48,671 bases of DNA, taken from NCBI GenBank assembly GCA_015060965.1, contig SUXN01000022.1, positions 1 through 48,671 of the forward strand, written 5' to 3'. Source of the stretch: Bacteroidales bacterium (GTDB lineage: Bacteria > Bacteroidota > Bacteroidia > Bacteroidales > Bacteroidaceae). This document shows positions 44,986-48,671 of the stretch, in pieces; the stretch's first letter is position 1; each line of letters begins with the position of its first letter. Below the pieces are notes generated by a model. The model searched no databases. It was not told the origin of the DNA and saw nothing but the letters and a program-made list of their open reading frames with translations. The translations under genes were made by a program, and so were the position numbers.

Positions 44986-45127
44986 TTTATTTTATCTCGG
45001 TTAACTTAATTTAACAATCGGGGGGGTGAAATGGAGAAATGCTTATCTTTGCATGACCGGAATTTTTTCATATCAGGTCTACTGATTTTGCGAATATATA
45101 CTTTTTTTAAAAATAGTTTTAAAATTA

Positions 45128-45160
45128 TTTGGAAAGTAGATTATTGGTGTTTTATATTTG
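45128..45160 (+). promoter_or_regulatory. Promoter of the outer-membrane barrel gene
   Basis: TTTG (45128-45131), 21 nt, then TATATTTG (45153-45160), 25 nt before the ATG. A second -7-like TATCTTTG lies at 45044-45051 without a -33 box. Confidence 0.8.
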
Positions 45161-45185
45161 CAGTGCACTGATAAACTAATACACT

Positions 45186-48062
45186 ATGATTGGAGTAGAG
45201 AAGCATAATTTTTCTTATTTAAACCTGCGTGAGATAAATAAGACACTTTTAACATTGCTATTAGCATTCATCAGTTTGAGTGCAAGTGCGCAGAACTTTG
45301 CCGTGCAGGGCAGGGTGGTGGATGCCGAGAATGTTGCCGAGGGACTTCCCTCGGCAACGGTGCGTCTGCTCAAGAACGATACAACAGCCGTTGCCGCAGC
45401 TCCCACAGATGCCGACGGGCGTTTTGACATTAAGGCAAAGAGTGCCGGAAAGTATATATTGGAGGTCTCTTTTGTGGGTTGCGAGACAATGAAGAAAAAG
45501 GTTGAACTCACAGCAAGGCGCCCTGTTGTGAAGCTCGGCGACCTTATGCTGGCGCGCGATGTCCTGCTCGACGAACTGCAGGTGACAGGCCTTGCGCAGG
45601 AGCTCACGATAAAGGCCGATACATTCATATACCATGCCAATGCCTTCCGTGTGCCCGAGGGCTCAACCATTGCTGCCCTCATCAAGCAGATGCCCGGTCT
45701 CACCATGGATTCCGAGGGTAATCTCACTTTCCAAGGCAAGTCTGTCAGCTCGATTCTTGTCAACGGCAAGCCTTTCATAGGCGATGCCAACACCGCAATG
45801 TCCAACATTGTGAGCGATGCTGTACAGGACATAGCCGTGTACGAGAAGACCGATGAGGAGAAGGAGTTTGCCGGTATACACGACACGGACAAGGCTACTG
45901 TTGTCGACCTCAAGATAAAGAAGGAGTACCAGTCGCAGTGGAACGTAAATGCCAACCTCGGTGGCGGAACGCACAGCAAGTATATGGCAAAGGTCTTTGC
46001 CTCCAACTTCACCGACAGGCGCCGCACGGCTGTCTATGCCCAGGTGAACAATATAAGCGAGAATCAGGTTGCCGATGAGAACGGCAACTGGCATAACGAC
46101 ACATGGGGGGCTATGGGCCTCTACACCTACCGCAAGGCTGGCGCCATAATGTCGTGGGACAACGGCCGCAAGAACACCGAGGCGGGTCATCTTGAGATGG
46201 ATGCAGAGGTTGAGGTGGGTCACGACGGCGGAAACAATGACGAGATAAGCAATGTGGAGTATCTCCTTGGCACTGCCGGCAGCCACTACTCCTATCAGCG
46301 CTCGCAACGTTACGGCCGCAACAGGGATATTGACTTCAGGGGCAGCATGACATTCAACATCGACACGTTGAACCGTATCACGGCATCACTTTCTTACGTA
46401 TACAATGACAGCCGTAATGATAATGTATCAAACCAGTCGACATATTCTGCCATAGCAGATTTTGCCAACCCGGAGAAGGGACTCGTCGGCGATAATGTAA
46501 GCGAGGAACTCAAGGCATTGGGAATAAACTCCAATACTGCGCAGACATTCTCAACGGGTCGTAACAATATGTTCAGAATAGATGTCCACTATGTACATCG
46601 TTTCAGGAAAGAGGGTTATTCGCTCACTGCTGATGTCCGGTACAACACAAACAGCAACAGGAGTTACAGTGATGGACTCACCGACTACCGTTATTTCAAC
46701 AGCAATACTCCCGGTGTCGTGGACCGCCGTTACAGTGTAACACCGTCAAATAATAGCGACTTTGCGGCGAATGCAACATTGCAGGGTGCATTCAACAAGA
46801 ACATACAGTTTGTGGTCTCATATGACTACAACCGTACGAAGAATGACAATGCATACGACATCTACAGGCTCGACCGTTACCCCTATTATTCACAGCCTGG
46901 CCTTCATTTGGGCGTGCGTCCATCGACAGCCGACTCGCTTGCTGCAGTAATAGACGTTGCCAACAGCCTCTATTCGGAGACAACTGAAGAGGTTCATAGG
47001 TTAGATGCCGCTCTCATTGGTGTGTGGGAGAAATTCGAGGCGAATGTGAGTGCTCCTGTCCAGTACAAGGACGAGACACTGTTATATAAAAGGAACGGCG
47101 TGACACATTCTCCTTCGCGTGGATATTTCGAGTGTACCCCGCACGCCCGCATCAAGTGGAAGCCCGTGAAGAACGGTGAGGTATCGCTGACGTACTACGG
47201 ATATTCCCGCCGTCCCTCAATGCTTGAGCTGTTGCCCATCACCGATACAAGCAACCAGATGATTGAAAGGGTGAACAACCCGGGGCTCAAGATACAGTGG
47301 AACAACCATTTCAATCTCTACAGCCGTTGGTTCAACGAGAAGCGTGGCGACAGCTACAGCCTTTATGCAAGCAGTGGCCTTTACAGTAACAATATCGTAG
47401 ACATAATCGAGACTGACCCGCTTACCGGCAAGATGCGTCACACCAAGGACAATGTCAACGGCAACTATTATGTTTCTGTGGGTGCAAACACCGAACAGCC
47501 TCTTGACAAGGAGCGTCACTGGTCGTTGTTCGTAAGTGGTGCGTACAATATTAACCGCAGCAAGAACTATGTGGGAGCAATGGGTGACAAGCTCGGTCTC
47601 TCTGTAGTGCACAGCTATTCTCCACGTGCAGGCATGACCCTCAAATGGCGCAGCGGAATGTGGAGCGTGAATCTTGACGGACAATATACTGCCGAAATAT
47701 CACGTTACGACGTTACTCCCGAACTCGATCAGGACGGACATACCTTTGAGTGTAGCCTGCAACCACAGGTAGACCTCCCGTTCGGAATGTCCATCAACAC
47801 CTCCTTTATGCTCTTTGGCCGTCGTGGATATGCCGATGAGATAATGAACCACGACCAGTGGCTGTGGAACGCGACAATATCGCAGTCATTCCTCAAGAAC
47901 AAGGCTTTGACCCTTCAGCTTCAGGCTGTGGATATATTGCACCAGCGTACAGCAGAATACAGCTTTGTACAGCCACACATGCGCTACTTCAGCCGTGAGA
48001 AGGTGTTCTTCAGCTATGTGATGCTTCACGCGATATACAGGTTCAATATCGGAGGGAAGTGA
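45186..48062 (+). CDS. Outer-membrane beta-barrel protein with carboxypeptidase-like and plug domains
   Basis: 958 residues. A signal peptide lies at about 18-36 (TLLTLLLAFISLSASAQ), a little inside the chosen start. A carboxypeptidase regulatory-like domain (about 38-125: FAVQGRVVDAENVAEGLPSA) is followed by a plug-like domain (LIKQMPGLTMDSEGNLTFQG, VSSILVNGKPFIGDA, DKATVVDLKIKKEY) and a long 'outer membrane beta-barrel family' barrel ending IYRFNIGGK. These proteins resemble TonB-dependent receptors but lack the usual TonB-box-proximal SusC features and a SusD partner. Transport of an unknown ligand, or a structural surface role, is possible. It has its own promoter; repeat DNA follows. Confidence 0.88.
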   Translation: MIGVEKHNFSYLNLREINKTLLTLLLAFISLSASAQNFAVQGRVVDAENVAEGLPSATVRLLKNDTTAVAAAPTDADGRFDIKAKSAGKYILEVSFVGCETMKKKVELTARRPVVKLGDLMLARDVLLDELQVTGLAQELTIKADTFIYHANAFRVPEGSTIAALIKQMPGLTMDSEGNLTFQGKSVSSILVNGKPFIGDANTAMSNIVSDAVQDIAVYEKTDEEKEFAGIHDTDKATVVDLKIKKEYQSQWNVNANLGGGTHSKYMAKVFASNFTDRRRTAVYAQVNNISENQVADENGNWHNDTWGAMGLYTYRKAGAIMSWDNGRKNTEAGHLEMDAEVEVGHDGGNNDEISNVEYLLGTAGSHYSYQRSQRYGRNRDIDFRGSMTFNIDTLNRITASLSYVYNDSRNDNVSNQSTYSAIADFANPEKGLVGDNVSEELKALGINSNTAQTFSTGRNNMFRIDVHYVHRFRKEGYSLTADVRYNTNSNRSYSDGLTDYRYFNSNTPGVVDRRYSVTPSNNSDFAANATLQGAFNKNIQFVVSYDYNRTKNDNAYDIYRLDRYPYYSQPGLHLGVRPSTADSLAAVIDVANSLYSETTEEVHRLDAALIGVWEKFEANVSAPVQYKDETLLYKRNGVTHSPSRGYFECTPHARIKWKPVKNGEVSLTYYGYSRRPSMLELLPITDTSNQMIERVNNPGLKIQWNNHFNLYSRWFNEKRGDSYSLYASSGLYSNNIVDIIETDPLTGKMRHTKDNVNGNYYVSVGANTEQPLDKERHWSLFVSGAYNINRSKNYVGAMGDKLGLSVVHSYSPRAGMTLKWRSGMWSVNLDGQYTAEISRYDVTPELDQDGHTFECSLQPQVDLPFGMSINTSFMLFGRRGYADEIMNHDQWLWNATISQSFLKNKALTLQLQAVDILHQRTAEYSFVQPHMRYFSREKVFFSYVMLHAIYRFNIGGK

Positions 48063-48560
48063 TGTATAATGTTGTAGGGCGGGGTCAGCCCGCCCTGTGA
48101 ATGTTTATTGTTTAATGTTGTAGGGGCAGGGGTCGGCCCGCCCAAGAAAACATTACAGCATTGTCATCCTGAGCAAAGCGAAGGATCTAAAGATATTGAT
48201 GTATTATCACTGACAAAGAGATGTTTTACTACGCTCAACATGACAGCAACACGCAAACAACACAGTATTGTCATACAGGGCAAAGAATTTCAAAAAATCG
48301 CTGTGGTGAAGAGATTCTTCGCTTTGCTCAGAATGACAGAACCACAGAACCTGTCATGCTGGAACGAAGTGAAGCATCTAACACGCGGACTTGTCATCCC
48401 GAGCGAGTTAAACGACGAGGGATCTCAATAAATACGAAAGAAGAGATTCCTCACACATGGTTGACTTTGGCCCCTACGGGCGTCGATCTTCGATTCGGAA
48501 TGACAGAACCGCAGGGGGCGGCCAGCCTTGTGAATGTTTAAAGTTTAAAGTGTGTGTGGG
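48063..48560. repeat. Terminal non-coding repeat cluster
   Basis: It begins with GTATAATGTTGTAGGGCGGG and a GGGCGGGGTCAGCCCGCCC hairpin with a second variant (GTCGGCCCGCCC). At least five units of the TGTCATCC(C/T)GAGC ... GAGATTC(T/C)TC family follow in alternating orientation. Open frames crossing them have the composition expected from the repeat and no independent support. Another -7-like TATATTTG (48637-48644) may serve a gene beyond the window. Confidence 0.7.
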
Positions 48561-48671
48561 CCAATACACGAAATATAACTCTCCCTCTGTTTATACCTTA
48601 GATTTGCGCAAGATAAGAAAGATAAAGAAGAATGATTATATTTGCTTATGATGTTTAACTGATGTAAAGGA

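Noticed and set aside
48108-48651. Three overlapping open frames at the window end
   Set aside because: They consist of translated TGTCATCC/GAGATTC-type repeats, a known source of false gene calls.

Overview
The window looks like a chromosomal segment from a Bacteroidales bacterium (Bacteroidota). I base this on promoters of the TTTG-N19..21-TAnnTTTG type, a hybrid two-component regulator, TonB-dependent receptors with N-terminal carboxypeptidase-like domains, a BspA-like leucine-rich-repeat protein, PiT-PhoU fusion transporters, and an L28-L33-DUF4295 ribosomal cluster. I cannot name the genus. I saw no rRNA, tRNA, CRISPR array, transposase or phage gene.

Layout. 1-1190: non-coding, packed with short dispersed repeats. 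1191-7680: a TPR-type hybrid sensor/AraC regulator divergent from a BspA-like surface protein, which is followed by a 57-residue peptide gene and a strong terminator. 7680-10743: repeats, a 174-bp copied piece of the downstream glycosidase gene, the tail of an unknown gene, and an AlbA_2 (Schlafen-type) regulator. 10744-18890 (minus strand): a multidomain GH89 alpha-N-acetylglucosaminidase, a TonB-dependent receptor and a FemAB/GNAT-like transferase. 19040-21358: tsaD, a CinA-type amidase, rpmB, rpmG and DUF4295. 21566-29659: two tandem PiT-PhoU phosphate transporters, nfo, and a PhoB/PhoR-like two-component pair. 29944-31303: a YhhQ queuosine-precursor transporter translationally coupled to an unusual radical SAM protein. 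31463-33020 (minus): a stand-alone malic enzyme domain and a tiny acidic protein. 33143-37687: nitroreductase, DUF2520 protein, KdsC-like phosphatase, Maf and CTP synthase. 37969-48062: a duplicated-domain lipoprotein, a BlaI/BlaR1-like pair, two more lipoproteins (one an aspartyl protease with PDZ) and an outer-membrane beta-barrel receptor. 48063-48671: repeats.

The most striking points are these. (1) The CTP synthase keeps its synthetase half, but all three members of the glutaminase catalytic triad are replaced (Gly382, Glu508, Gln510). (2) An 83-bp promoter-bearing repeat lies upstream of three unrelated genes; it ends in -7 boxes exactly 82-83 bp apart and is tandemly duplicated at one locus. 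(3) Both phosphate transporters have direct repeats of a GTAA hexamer with an 11-bp period, each ending exactly 12 nt before a TTTTTGC box. This is the geometry of a PhoB box, and a PhoB/PhoR-like pair is encoded just downstream. (4) The second TonB C-terminal domain of the BlaR1-like protein is split by a coiled coil of about 125 residues. (5) A minus-strand structured RNA with its own terminator is predicted at 44847-44985. All functional statements come from reading the sequence and recalled family knowledge; no database search was run.
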